Positions 52,017 through 61,005 are shown, counted from the first letter of the stretch. The stretch is 64,000 nt of DNA from an uncultured Coriobacteriaceae bacterium (GCA_902790135.1 CADAQM010000001.1:62001-126000); one strand, 5' to 3'. A program made the numbers and translations. Notes: generated by a model not told the origin, from the sequence alone.

Positions 52017-52435
52017 GCGCCGCCTCCAAGCCCATCCGGTTTGCCAAAGGACAGTATGGCACAGCGAAACATGGGCGTCGCGTCTCGCTAGGCGCCTAAA
52101 ATGGCTCAAAAGAAGGCTGCAGAGGGGTCTGATACTTTAGCGGGTACCTCAAACTCGATTGGCGGAGAGAGTTTCCCTGTTGATGTTCTCAAATAATCGA
52201 GTTTGAGGTACCCGCCAAGATACACCCCATGATGGGTGGCTCTGAAGACGCCGAATCGACACCTATCGGAACCGTTAAAAGCCGTCCTGACCGCAGAAAA
52301 CCTAGGATTTGGAGTGCGCAGCCCCAGGCTATCGACATAAACGATAACCAAACATCGTATCCTCGAAACACGGCCAGCCTTGTAACAGTTTCCGATTGGG
52401 CATATGCTTCTCTGTGCCTAATGAAAGGGGGCTCC
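52017..52435. other. 419-bp intergenic region with long inverted repeat
   Basis: Between the hydrolase start and the PaaK-like start there is no convincing gene. Short open frames on the minus strand (52106-52351 and 52189-52443) have no ribosome site or recognisable product. The region is richer in A+T than its surroundings and contains the inverted repeat at 52140-52215. Part of it must hold the promoters of the two diverging genes. Confidence 0.5.
52140..52215. repeat. perfect 21-bp inverted repeat with 34-bp centre
   Basis: Left arm 52140-52160 (begins GCGGGTACCTCAAACTCG), right arm 52195-52215 is its exact complement. The arms contain a GGTACC site core and no T-run follows. Possible MITE-like element, remnant of an insertion, or a large RNA hairpin in a 5' leader; sequence alone does not decide. 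Confidence 0.7.
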
Positions 52436-53836
52436 ATGGCCAAGAAGAACCTGCCATACGATGAGAAGTATTACGACCGCGAGGTCGAGACCATGCCGCG
52501 CGAGCAGCTCGAGGAACTCCAGCTCGAGCGCCTGAAGGACGAGCTGGTATGGGCATACGAGAACAGCGCCTACTACAAGCGCGCCTGGGACGAGGCTGGC
52601 GTCGACCCGCACATCACCTCGCTCAAGGACCTCGAGAAGTTCCCATTTATCAACAAGCAGACCGAGCGCGACTGCCAGGGCGTCGGGTCCTTCTTCGGCG
52701 AGCTGTGCTGCGTGCCGGAGGACGACGTCGTCTACATGGCCACCAGCTCGGGCTCCACGGGCGTCCCCACGATGAGTCCCTTCTCTCAGCACGACTTCGA
52801 CGAGTTCATGCACGCCGAGGCTCGCCTGTTCTGGCAGACCGGCATGCGTCCCAACAGCCGCTACCTGCACGGCATGAACTTCGCCCTCTACGTCGGCGGC
52901 CCCTGCGTCATCGGCGCCCAGGAGCTCGGTGCCCTGGGCATCTGGGTCGGCGCCGTGCCGTCCGACCGCCTGCTCTGGGCCATGAAGCACTATCAGCCCA
53001 CGCACTTCTGGTCCTCCCCCAGCTACGCCTGGTTGCTCGGCCAGAAGGCCATCGAAAAGGGCTATAACCCGCGCGAGGACTTCGCCAGCCTCAAGACCAT
53101 CATCATCTCCGGCGAGCCCGGCGGCTCCATCGAGACCACCCGCAAGGCCATCGAGGACATCTGGGGCGCCAGTGTCTACGACTTCTTCGGCCTGTCCGAC
53201 ATCTACGGCGCCTGCGCCGGCATGTGCGAGTACAAGGACGGCCTGCACATCATCGAGGACCAGATCCTCGTCGAGGTCGTCGACCCCGTCACGCACGAGG
53301 TCCTGCCCGACGGCGTCAAGGGCGAGCTCGTCTACACCACCCTCACCAAGCGCAGCCGTCCGATGATCCGCTTCGCCACCGGCGACATCGGCTGGGTCGA
53401 CCGCTCCGTCTGCAAGTGCGGCCGCACGCACGCGCGCATCCACATCTCCGGCCGCAAGGACGAGATGTTTATCGTGAGCGCCGTCAACGTCTTCCCGTCT
53501 GACATCGAGTACATCGTGCGCCAGGACAAGGGCCTCACCGGCGAGTACCGCATCCGCGCCTACGACCAGAACCACACCACCAAGTACGAGGTCTCCGTCG
53601 AGCGCGCCCTTGGCTCCGACGAGCCCTTCGACCAGATCGCCAAGCGCGTCGAGCTCGCCCTCAAGACGCATACTGGTGTACGTCCCGCGCGCGTCATCGT
53701 CTTTGACACCGACAAGCTCGGCGCATCCGGCGAGCACAAGGTCAAGCGCTTCATCGACGAGCGCACCTCCACCGCCGAGGCGGTCGAGGTCCTGCACGAG
53801 GCGCAGGAGCACGCAGCCGAGAAGAAGGGTGTGTAA
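52436..53836 (+). CDS. phenylacetate-CoA ligase-like AMP-forming enzyme
   Basis: 466 residues from ATG 52436 (AAAGGGGG upstream). Adenylate-forming motifs: YMATSSGSTGVPT (P-loop), a substrate region SGEPGG, YDFFGLSDIYGACAG, RFATGDIGWVD and the hinge lysine region GRKDEMFIVSAVNVFPSDIE, with a conserved C-terminal GEHKVKRF. This follows PaaK closely. It would activate an aryl acid such as phenylacetate to its CoA thioester with ATP. In gut Coriobacteriia these enzymes often go with indole- or phenyl-acetate metabolism. The next gene starts 2 nt after its stop. Confidence 0.9.
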   Translation: MAKKNLPYDEKYYDREVETMPREQLEELQLERLKDELVWAYENSAYYKRAWDEAGVDPHITSLKDLEKFPFINKQTERDCQGVGSFFGELCCVPEDDVVYMATSSGSTGVPTMSPFSQHDFDEFMHAEARLFWQTGMRPNSRYLHGMNFALYVGGPCVIGAQELGALGIWVGAVPSDRLLWAMKHYQPTHFWSSPSYAWLLGQKAIEKGYNPREDFASLKTIIISGEPGGSIETTRKAIEDIWGASVYDFFGLSDIYGACAGMCEYKDGLHIIEDQILVEVVDPVTHEVLPDGVKGELVYTTLTKRSRPMIRFATGDIGWVDRSVCKCGRTHARIHISGRKDEMFIVSAVNVFPSDIEYIVRQDKGLTGEYRIRAYDQNHTTKYEVSVERALGSDEPFDQIAKRVELALKTHTGVRPARVIVFDTDKLGASGEHKVKRFIDERTSTAEAVEVLHEAQEHAAEKKGV

Positions 53837-53838
53837 CC

Positions 53839-54489
53839 ATGGCGCAGTTTGCAGTTTCGGGTCAGCACTACCTCTTTGACGTCCAAACCTTCGCGTCGGT
53901 GGTCCTCAGCAACGGCGGCGACGCCTACGAGTACGCCCTGCGCGACCGCACCACCCGCGGCGTGATCGACGACGTAGCCACGGGCGCCAGCGAGCTGGGC
54001 GTCCTGGTCGAGACCACGACCACGGCCGACGACCTCGAGACCGCCTTTGCAGAGGCGGGCGTGAAGTTTGTCGAGCTCAAGGAGTCCGCGCCGCGCGTAG
54101 CCCTGCCGGCGACGCACCCGCTGGTCAACGCCAAGTCGCTCACCCTCGACCAGCTCGAGGACTACCCCTACCTGTACTTCGAGCAGGAGGACGACGCTCC
54201 GCTGCACTTTGCCGAGGAGGCCCTCGCCGCCGAGGCGCGCCACAAGGGCATCGCCTGCACCGACCGCGCCTCGCTCTCCGAGCTGATCGTCGCCCTCAAC
54301 GGCTACACCGTCACGAGCGGCATCCTCGTGGGCATCTCCGACGGCAACGCGCTGACCACCGTGCCCCTGGAGACCGACGTTAAGCTGCACCTCGGTTACA
54401 TCGTCAAGGAGGGCGCGGAGCTCTCCGAGACGGGCCAGAAGTTTGTGGCAAAGCTCGAAGCCAACCTCAACCGCTACGCACGCTTCTAA
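53839..54489 (+). CDS. LysR-type effector-binding domain without DNA-binding domain
   Basis: 216 residues. The body matches the periplasmic-binding-like effector domain of LysR regulators: an early VVLSNGG region, GASELGVLVETT, FVELKESAPRVALPATHPL, SLTLDQLEDYPYLYFEQE and VTSGILVGIS. The usual N-terminal winged helix-turn-helix (about 60-70 residues) is missing. It begins 2 nt after the PaaK-like gene, so the two proteins are made together. It could bind the aryl acid or CoA product and act on another regulator, or have become an enzyme subunit; both are guesses. Confidence 0.7.
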   Translation: MAQFAVSGQHYLFDVQTFASVVLSNGGDAYEYALRDRTTRGVIDDVATGASELGVLVETTTTADDLETAFAEAGVKFVELKESAPRVALPATHPLVNAKSLTLDQLEDYPYLYFEQEDDAPLHFAEEALAAEARHKGIACTDRASLSELIVALNGYTVTSGILVGISDGNALTTVPLETDVKLHLGYIVKEGAELSETGQKFVAKLEANLNRYARF

Positions 54490-54515
54490 GCACTAAGTAC
54501 CAGAATCGGTCTTTT

Positions 54516-54564
54516 ACGGGGGAGTTTGCGCCGCGCGCAGCGTGGGCAAGCTCCCCCGTCTTTT
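54516..54564 (+). terminator. intrinsic terminator after PaaK/LysR-domain pair
   Basis: 14-bp stem with one G-T pair (54516-54529 and 54546-54559, arms begin ACGGGGGAG and GCAAGCTCC), 16-nt loop, then CTTTT. It lies 26 nt past the stop and ahead of ilvE. Confidence 0.8.
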
Positions 54565-54622
54565 GATGCGCTACGCGCTAGAATCATACGGTACCCATCC
54601 CAACCACAAGGAGACGATCCCA

Positions 54623-55663
54623 ATGGCAAAAGAGAAGAAGGACCTCGACTGGGGCAACCTCAGCTTCAAGTACCAGCCGTGCGACTACAGTTACGTGTGC
54701 AACTACAAGGACGGCGCCTGGGAGGAGGGCGGCCTCAGCACCGAGCACACCATCACGCTTTCCGAGGACGCAGGCATCTACCAGTACTGCCAGGAGATCT
54801 TCGAGGGCATGAAGGCCTACACCACCGAGGATGGCTCCATCGTCGTCTTCCGCCCGGACCTCAACGCCAAGCGCATGGCCGACTCCGCGCGCCGCATGGT
54901 CATGCCGCCCTTCCCCGAGGACAAGTTCGTGGACGCCGTCAAGCAGGTCGTCGCGGGCAACGAGGCATGGGTGCCGCCCTTTGGCTCGGGTGCCACGCTC
55001 TACATCCGCCCGTTCATGATCGCGACCGGCGAGGTCCTGGGCCTGGGCGCCTCCGACCAGTACCAGTTCCGCATCTTTGTCACACCGGTGGGCCCGTACT
55101 TCAAGGCAGGCGCCAAGGCCGTCAAGCTGACCGTCCCTGCCTACGACCGCGCGGCTCCCATGGGCACGGGCAACATCAAGGCCGGCCTCAACTACGGCAT
55201 GAGCCTCTACCCCACCCTGCAGGCGCACGAGGGCGGCTACTCCGAGAACCTCTACCTCGACTCCCGCAGCCGCACCTACGTGGAGGAGACCGGCGGCACC
55301 AACGTGCTGTTCGTGGACAAGAAGGGCGGCCTGGTGGTGCCCGTCTCCGCAACCGACTCCATCCTGCCCTCCATTACGCGCCGTTCGCTCGTCGAGCTCG
55401 CTCAGCACCTGGGCATCGCCGTGGAGGAGCGCCCCGTGCGCTTTGACGAGGTCGTCGCCGGCGACTTTGCCGAGTGCGGCTGCATCGGCACGGCTGCGGT
55501 CATCTCGCACGTGGCCAAGATCGAGGCCGAGGGCGTGGACGTGACCTTCCTCGACTGCGGCGAGGAGGGTGGCCCCGTGCTCAGGCGCCTGCGCGACGCG
55601 CTCGTGGGCATCCAGACCTGCAAGGACCCCGACCCCTTTGGCTGGGTCGTCAAGATCGTCTAA
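54623..55663 (+). CDS. ilvE: branched-chain amino acid aminotransferase
   Basis: 346 residues from ATG 54623 (AAGGAG upstream). Fold type IV PLP motifs: FEGMKAYTTEDGSIVVFRPDLNAKRM, YIRPFMIATGE, the PLP lysine in GNIKAGLNYGMSLYP, NLYLDSRSRTYVEETGGTNV and LPSITRRSLVELA. It transfers amino groups between branched-chain amino acids and 2-oxoglutarate in synthesis or breakdown of Leu, Ile and Val. It has its own terminator before and after, so it is probably monocistronic. Confidence 0.95.
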   Translation: MAKEKKDLDWGNLSFKYQPCDYSYVCNYKDGAWEEGGLSTEHTITLSEDAGIYQYCQEIFEGMKAYTTEDGSIVVFRPDLNAKRMADSARRMVMPPFPEDKFVDAVKQVVAGNEAWVPPFGSGATLYIRPFMIATGEVLGLGASDQYQFRIFVTPVGPYFKAGAKAVKLTVPAYDRAAPMGTGNIKAGLNYGMSLYPTLQAHEGGYSENLYLDSRSRTYVEETGGTNVLFVDKKGGLVVPVSATDSILPSITRRSLVELAQHLGIAVEERPVRFDEVVAGDFAECGCIGTAAVISHVAKIEAEGVDVTFLDCGEEGGPVLRRLRDALVGIQTCKDPDPFGWVVKIV

Positions 55664-55686
55664 GTCGCGCGCAAGCAATAGCACAA

Positions 55687-55723
55687 GGGCGGCCCTCCTC
55701 GCACCATACGAGGAGGGCCGCCC
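55687..55723 (+). terminator. intrinsic terminator after ilvE
   Basis: Perfect 15-bp stem (55687-55701 and 55709-55723, arms GGGCGGCCCTCCTCG and complement) with a 7-nt loop, followed by CCTTTGT, 24 nt after the ilvE stop. Confidence 0.85.
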
Positions 55724-55757
55724 CCTTTGTCGCTTTAAGCCCGCTCGGGGCATGTCC

Positions 55758-55853
55758 CTACGGGCGACCGATGCTGCGCAGCAGCTCGTCCTTCCTGTCC
55801 TTCCAGCCATCCTTGAAGTAGTGGCAGGTGAGAAGGTCGGGGCCACCAACCAT
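55758..55853 (-). CDS. short open frame of 31 codons, possible gene remnant
   Basis: Minus-strand ATG at 55853 to TAG at 55758. The product starts MVGGPDLLTCHYF, continues with a charged stretch rich in Lys and Asp, and ends LLRSIGRP: well-formed codon use but no ribosome site. GGCATGTCCC occurs as a direct repeat at 55749-55758 and 55857-55866, bracketing it. It may be the last codons of a lost gene. Confidence 0.25.
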   Translation of the reverse strand: MVGGPDLLTCHYFKDGWKDRKDELLRSIGRP

Positions 55854-55858
55854 GTTGG

Positions 55859-55893
55859 CATGTCCCCTTTGGCGTGTTGCTCAAGGGGACATG
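55859..55893 (-). terminator. stem-loop downstream of subtilase gene
   Basis: Perfect 11-bp stem CATGTCCCCTT (55859-55869) with AAGGGGACATG (55883-55893), loop 13 nt, 19 nt beyond the minus-strand stop at 55913. No U-run. Confidence 0.55.
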
Positions 55894-55912
55894 ATAGCCC
55901 AGTGGAAGCCCC

Positions 55913-58900
55913 TTAGCCTATGCCGAAAAGTCGGTGTTTGCAAGCGGTCATTCGCCGCCTGAGGGCACCGCTAAGCAGGAGCAGCAGGGCGAGAAGGACA
56001 AGGGCCCCTATGCCTTGCGCGGGATCGCCCGTGGCGGGAGTGGTTGGCCTTCCGGCGTTGTTGTCGTGACTCAGCATGCGGTCCACGCCCTCCACGGACG
56101 TGCGGCCATCGACCTCGACCACGTGACGCGGCGTCATGGCACTGCCGGCATCCGCAGCATCTGCCACGTCTGTCGTCTCGGTGTCCTTGTTGCTCGACGC
56201 CATGATCTCAAAGACAGCGGTTGCCGTGTCCGTGTAGTTGCCGCGTCCATCAACGTAGACAAGGGCGGTGCCCACGTTGAGGTTGTTCTCGTAGCGCAGC
56301 GTGTAGTCCACGCCCTCCTCGAGCTCCATGCCATCGACCACCACCAGTACCCTCGGCCTGCATGCCTTGCCCGTGTACCAGCATTGCTCGTAGAAGTAGA
56401 CGTCAGCATGCTCGAGCGAGGCAGGCAGGATGACCCATGTGACGGTCCGCGTCCTCCCGGTGGCACCGTCCTCCCACGTGTAGCCATCGTTGAGCGTGGC
56501 GGTGGCCACATAGCTGCCCGCGTCGGTGGCCCTGATGGTCTGATCTGAGCCCGATGCGACAAGCGTGCAGCCCACACCCTCGACGGTCTGCTCCGAGGCA
56601 TTGTAGGTATAGCTCAAGGTCACCCTCGCAGCAGCCTCCGGCGTGACCACCAGCCTGCCCGCAACGTAGGCAAAGCGGTAGTTGTCTGCCGAGCCTCCCG
56701 AAGGCGCCACGTCATAGCTGCCCTCCGCGGCATACGCGTCGCCAAAGTCCAGGGTGGGAGCCACGTAACCCGCCGCGGTCTCCGCACTCTCGCCGGCGAC
56801 GAAGCCCTCTATCGTGACCTTTGCCTCGCTGGCCGTTGGCTTGGCGCCCTCGGCGGTCCTGCCCCCGGCGTAGGCGGCCGTGAGCAGTGCGGGCTTGATC
56901 TTCCAGCCGACCTTGCGCGCGTCATTGGTGCCGTCAGGCCAGGCGTAGCCCTCCTCGGGCGTCACCGTCACCTCGTACGTGCCTGCGTCGGTGGCCTCGC
57001 TCACCTGACCTTCCGCGCAGCTGACCACATAGTGAGCGCCCTCGGGCACGCCCTGGTGGGCCTTGCCATCGTAGGTAAACGTGGTGCCGGCGGGCACCTC
57101 CACCGTGCGAGCGGCAGCGCCGTCGGTCACGGTGACATCCCAGCTGAAGGAGACGTGCTCGTCCACGTCAAGCGTGGCGGTGATGGTTGCCGTGCCAGGC
57201 GTCTTACCCGTTACCAGGCCTCCCGCGACGGTGGCCACGTCGGGGTTGCTCGTGGCCCACGTCCACGAGAAGCCCGCAGGATCCGCAATCGCAAGCTGCG
57301 TCGTGCAGTCAACCGGCAGCTCGGAGGCCCCGCTCATGGGCCCAAAGACGTTTACGGTGAGAAGCGCCGTGTGCGTCTTGCCAACGCTGTCGCTCGCGCT
57401 TGCCACGACATCTGCCGTACCAGCAGAGATGGCCTCAGCGGCACCCGATGCGCCTACCGTAAGCACCTCCGCGTCGGCAGACGAGAGCGACCAGCCATCG
57501 AGCTTGGAGCTCACGTGGTAGGTGGCCGTCTCTCCGGTCTTGAGGTAGGCGGGACCTTGCAGAACGCCCGTGGTTGCCGCCGCCACCGCCGCGGCCGCAT
57601 CAACCTCCCCGTATCCGTAGTACGGATCCCAGCCGGCATCGCCCAGGTCCCGCGCCGTGGCATACAGGATGCTCTTGGCGTGGTCTGCGGCCGAGGCATC
57701 GCGTTGCGTGAGGGCGACGTCGGCGCTTTCCAAGCCCTGGTTTGCCGAGAAGACCAGGCCCAGCGTGCCGGCCACCACCGGCGCGGCCATGGAGGTGCCG
57801 CTCATGGAGTCGTATCCGCCCGACCCATTGGTGCTGTAGATGGCAGACCCCGGCGCGGAGATGTTCTTGTCGCGCTCGAACGCAGAGCCGCTCTCGTCCA
57901 CCCGGTTGTAGTTTGAGTACGTGGCCCGCGTGACCGCCTTTGGGTCGGCCGCGTTGGTGTTCCTGAGGGCGATGACGCTCACTGCGGTGCCGTAGTCGGA
58001 GGGGAACGCCTCGTAGGGGACCTCCGTGACGACGGTCCTTCCGGAAGAGTCGGTGCTCTCGAGCCTGTTGCCCGAGGCCATGACCGAGACGATCCCCTGC
58101 TCGTAGGCCCGGTCCACGTAGCTAAGCAGAATCCGGCTGCTCTCCTTGCGCTTGTCGCTCAGGGTACCGTTTGGCTCGTAGTCACCGGTACCACCGTCAA
58201 GCGACTTGCAGGCGGCCCCCACGCTGAGGTTGATCACGCGGATGTTGTACGTGTCGGCATTGTCAATCACATAGGCGTAGGCGCGCACCAGGTCGGCGTA
58301 CTCCACCAACCTGCCGTCCTTGCTCACGCAGACGGGCACGACGCTCGCGTTGTACGAGACACCCGCCACGCCGACCTCGTTGTTTGCAACCGCGCCAAGG
58401 ATGCCTGCCACATGGTTGCCATGGCTGTTGTTCGCATGCATGTTGTCCGCGGTCCCGGCCTGCCCCGCATCCACGGCGTTGTAGGCGCCCACAAAGCTGT
58501 CCGCCAGGTCCTCATGCGCCAGATCAAAGCCGGCGTCCATGACGGCAATGCCCACCGGTCCGTTGCCAGACGCGTCACGGTCGCCTCGGGCGCCGGCCTC
58601 CCACGCCTTGTCTGCGTTGACGCTCAGCAGGTGCCACACGTGGGAGTCATTGCTCAGCGCAAGCGCGTCGTTTATGAGGTCACTCAGAGCCAAGGTCTGG
58701 AGCAGGGCATCCTGCTCGGAGGCATCGCCGACACTCTGCACCTCGTCTGACGGCGATTGGTCGACCGCAACGTCAGAGGGCTCGGCGCCAGGCTCGCTTT
58801 GGTCGCTGGGCTGCTCGTCGGCTACGTTGCCATCCAAGGCAAGCTCGTCCACAGGCTGGTCCGCGGCAACCGTCGCGTCTGCCTCGTCAGCAGGCACGAG

Positions 58901-59515
58901 GCCATCCGACTCGCCCGTCGGCTCATCCACGTCGTCAGACAGGGTGAGGTAGTAGTTGGGCTCGGCTGCGGCAACCAAGCCAGACACCTCGAGCTCCGCG
59001 ATGCAGTCGGGCACCGACGCGCCATCGGAGAGGCTCACCGTCGCCACGTCGTCCGTAACCATCGTCACGGAGACGTCCTGCGTCCCCGCAATGCCACTCG
59101 CCTCGAGCGCCGCCTCCAGCGCCTCGGGTGCCGTGCCGGAAGACACGCTCACCACCAGCGTCTCGGGCTCATAGTCCACGCCCGGCCGGAGCGCCGCGTA
59201 CTCGTCGGCAATGGCGGAGACCGTCTCCTCCACCGTCCGCACGTCGGGGTAATCGGCAGCATGCCGGGGAGTCGTATCAGGGGCCTCTGGCTCCCTCGCC
59301 TCACTGGCAGCAGCCTCGGCCTGCTCCGCCACGTCCTCTACCTGCAAAGACTCGGCGGCACCTTCCGCTGGCCCCTCGACCACGTCCGTGCCAAGCCGCA
59401 CGATACATCCCGTGGCGGCACCATCCCTCGCGCCGCCAAAGCGCAGCGCAAGGGCCAGCGCCAAGAGGGGCAAGAGGATTGCGAGCGCATAGCGCCATGT
59501 GGGACGTCCGTGCAT
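55913..59515 (-). CDS. large cell-surface subtilisin-like (S8) protease
   Basis: 1200 residues from the ATG at 59515 (a TTG one codon earlier is nearer to AAGGA and cannot be excluded). N-terminal membrane/signal segment (8-26), an I9-like propeptide (about 115-190, ending AAAEPNYY), an acidic linker, then the S8 catalytic domain with Asp327 (VMDAGFD), His365 (NNSHGNHVAG), oxyanion Asn483 (ASGN) and Ser575 (MSGTSMAAP). Several Ig-like/MBG-type beta domains follow (e.g. TSNPDVATVAGGLVTGKTPGTA). The end has TTPATGD, a Leu-rich membrane helix and RRR, resembling a sorting signal with T for L, but a further 10 residues follow. It probably digests host or bacterial proteins outside the cell. Confidence 0.88.
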   Translation of the reverse strand: MHGRPTWRYALAILLPLLALALALRFGGARDGAATGCIVRLGTDVVEGPAEGAAESLQVEDVAEQAEAAASEAREPEAPDTTPRHAADYPDVRTVEETVSAIADEYAALRPGVDYEPETLVVSVSSGTAPEALEAALEASGIAGTQDVSVTMVTDDVATVSLSDGASVPDCIAELEVSGLVAAAEPNYYLTLSDDVDEPTGESDGLVPADEADATVAADQPVDELALDGNVADEQPSDQSEPGAEPSDVAVDQSPSDEVQSVGDASEQDALLQTLALSDLINDALALSNDSHVWHLLSVNADKAWEAGARGDRDASGNGPVGIAVMDAGFDLAHEDLADSFVGAYNAVDAGQAGTADNMHANNSHGNHVAGILGAVANNEVGVAGVSYNASVVPVCVSKDGRLVEYADLVRAYAYVIDNADTYNIRVINLSVGAACKSLDGGTGDYEPNGTLSDKRKESSRILLSYVDRAYEQGIVSVMASGNRLESTDSSGRTVVTEVPYEAFPSDYGTAVSVIALRNTNAADPKAVTRATYSNYNRVDESGSAFERDKNISAPGSAIYSTNGSGGYDSMSGTSMAAPVVAGTLGLVFSANQGLESADVALTQRDASAADHAKSILYATARDLGDAGWDPYYGYGEVDAAAAVAAATTGVLQGPAYLKTGETATYHVSSKLDGWSLSSADAEVLTVGASGAAEAISAGTADVVASASDSVGKTHTALLTVNVFGPMSGASELPVDCTTQLAIADPAGFSWTWATSNPDVATVAGGLVTGKTPGTATITATLDVDEHVSFSWDVTVTDGAAARTVEVPAGTTFTYDGKAHQGVPEGAHYVVSCAEGQVSEATDAGTYEVTVTPEEGYAWPDGTNDARKVGWKIKPALLTAAYAGGRTAEGAKPTASEAKVTIEGFVAGESAETAAGYVAPTLDFGDAYAAEGSYDVAPSGGSADNYRFAYVAGRLVVTPEAAARVTLSYTYNASEQTVEGVGCTLVASGSDQTIRATDAGSYVATATLNDGYTWEDGATGRTRTVTWVILPASLEHADVYFYEQCWYTGKACRPRVLVVVDGMELEEGVDYTLRYENNLNVGTALVYVDGRGNYTDTATAVFEIMASSNKDTETTDVADAADAGSAMTPRHVVEVDGRTSVEGVDRMLSHDNNAGRPTTPATGDPAQGIGALVLLALLLLLSGALRRRMTACKHRLFGIG

Positions 59516-59613
59516 CAATGAGGCATCCTTGCGTGGGCTTCAAACGGGTCAATGGGCAGCATTATCGCACGTGGACGACCATGGTGCACCTTGCGTGCGG
59601 CCTTGTGGCAGCA

Positions 59614-59646
59614 GGCCCCGCGCATCTCCACACGATGCGCGGGGCC
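59614..59646 (-). terminator. intrinsic terminator after rtcB
   Basis: Perfect 13-bp stem GGCCCCGCGCATC (59614-59626) with its complement (59634-59646), 7-nt loop, 24 nt past the rtcB stop on the minus strand. Confidence 0.8.
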
Positions 59647-59670
59647 CTTGGGCCACCTATGCCCCACAGC

Positions 59671-60873
59671 CTAGCCCGTGGCCTTGAAGTTGTAAACAGG
59701 CTTGAGCTCGTCCACGATGTCGACCGACTCAGCGATCGGCCCGATGATGTCCTCGCGCGACTTGTACGCACCCGGCGCCTCGTCCAGCGTGGACTCGGTC
59801 ACGCACGTAGTGTAGATGCCCTCCATCTGGCGGCGGTACTCCTCCAGCGACAGCTCGCGCTTGGCCGCCGTGCGCGAGAGCACGCGCCCCGCGCCATGCG
59901 GTGCCGAGAAGTTCCAGTCCTCGTTGCCACGCCCGCGTGCCAGCACGCTGCCGTCACGCATGTTGAGCGGGATCAGCACCAGCTCGTCCTTGTGCGCCGC
60001 AATGGCGCCCTTGCGCAGGATGAGCTCGTCGGTGTCGATGTAGTTGTGGATGGTGTGGAAGCTCTCCCCCATCTGAAGCCCCGTCACCTCGGCGATGACC
60101 TCGGCCATCGTCTCGCGGCTGAGCCGCGCGTACTGCTGGCACAGGGCCACGTCGTGCAGGTAGTCCTCCAGGTACGAGCCCTCGAGCCAGCACAGGTCCG
60201 GTGTCACGTCAGGCTCCGTGCGACTGGCCTTGAGCTGGCGCAGGACCCCTTGGATCTCCTTGCGGCGACCCTCCGCCTTCATCTGGGCGATGATGCGGTC
60301 GCGCTCCTCGTAGTACTCGCGCATGCCGCTGTGCATGTCGACGGCGAGACGCTGGTAGAACGACGCGACCTGCGTGCCCAGGTTGCGGCTGCCAGAGTGG
60401 ATGACCAGGTAATAGGTGCCGTCGGACGCGCGGTCCACCTCGATGAAGTGGTTGCCGCCGCCCAGGGTGCCGATGCTGCGCTCGATGCGCACGGTGTCCT
60501 TGAGCTCGCGGAAGCAGGCGAGCTGCGTGAGGTCGAAGCGCTTGCGGCGCCCCTCCCACACCGAGAAGCCGCTCGGCACGGTATGGCATGCCCTGTCGAC
60601 CAGAGCCAGGTCGAGCTCGTCCGACCCCAGGCTTACCGTGTACATGCCACAGCCGATGTCGACGCCCACCACGTTGGGCACCACCTTGTCGCGGATGGTC
60701 ATGGTCGTTCCGATGGTGCAGCCCTTGCCGGCGTGCACGTCGGGCATGACGCGCACGCTGCAGCCCTCGGTGAAGGGCGTGTCGCACATGGTGCGGATCT
60801 GCTCGATGGCGGAGTCCTCCACCTGCGTGGCAAAGCACTTTGCGGTTGCGTAGGCACCCTTGATCTCAAACAT
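59671..60873 (-). CDS. rtcB: RNA-splicing ligase RtcB
   Basis: 400 residues; GAGGAGG before the ATG. Metal ligands and active site are present: MPDVHAGKGCTIG, NVVGVDIGCGM (Cys), LGGGNHFIEV (His), VIHSGSRNLG (His) and the guanylylated His in SAPHGAGRVLSRTAAK. It joins RNA 2',3'-cyclic phosphate ends to 5'-OH ends, repairing cleaved tRNA or rRNA. At 400 residues it belongs to the shorter bacterial group. A -10-like TATAGT (60908-60903, minus) lies 30 nt upstream. Divergent from a WYL regulator; an RtcA cyclase is not in the window. Confidence 0.93.
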   Translation of the reverse strand: MFEIKGAYATAKCFATQVEDSAIEQIRTMCDTPFTEGCSVRVMPDVHAGKGCTIGTTMTIRDKVVPNVVGVDIGCGMYTVSLGSDELDLALVDRACHTVPSGFSVWEGRRKRFDLTQLACFRELKDTVRIERSIGTLGGGNHFIEVDRASDGTYYLVIHSGSRNLGTQVASFYQRLAVDMHSGMREYYEERDRIIAQMKAEGRRKEIQGVLRQLKASRTEPDVTPDLCWLEGSYLEDYLHDVALCQQYARLSRETMAEVIAEVTGLQMGESFHTIHNYIDTDELILRKGAIAAHKDELVLIPLNMRDGSVLARGRGNEDWNFSAPHGAGRVLSRTAAKRELSLEEYRRQMEGIYTTCVTESTLDEAPGAYKSREDIIGPIAESVDIVDELKPVYNFKATG

Positions 60874-60949
60874 GTCGTACCTCCTCTCACGTTCTCAGCA
60901 TGACTATACGATGCCCGGACGTGCCAATCCATGGTTAAAGCGGTATCAT

Positions 60950-60969
60950 CACCTCAAGTTCTTGAGGTG
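60950..60969. promoter_or_regulatory. perfect palindrome between rtcB and WYL regulator
   Basis: CACCTCAAG (60950-60958), TT, CTTGAGGTG (60961-60969): 9-bp arms, 76 nt from the rtcB ATG and 36 nt from the regulator ATG. Candidate operator for the WYL protein. Confidence 0.65.
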
Positions 60970-61005
60970 CCTGCGCATTGGCGTCACACGATGGAGGAGA
61001 CGAGC

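Noticed and set aside
52106-52443. Two short minus-strand open frames in the gap before the PaaK-like gene
   Set aside because: No ribosome site, no recognisable product, and they run through the 21-bp inverted repeat.
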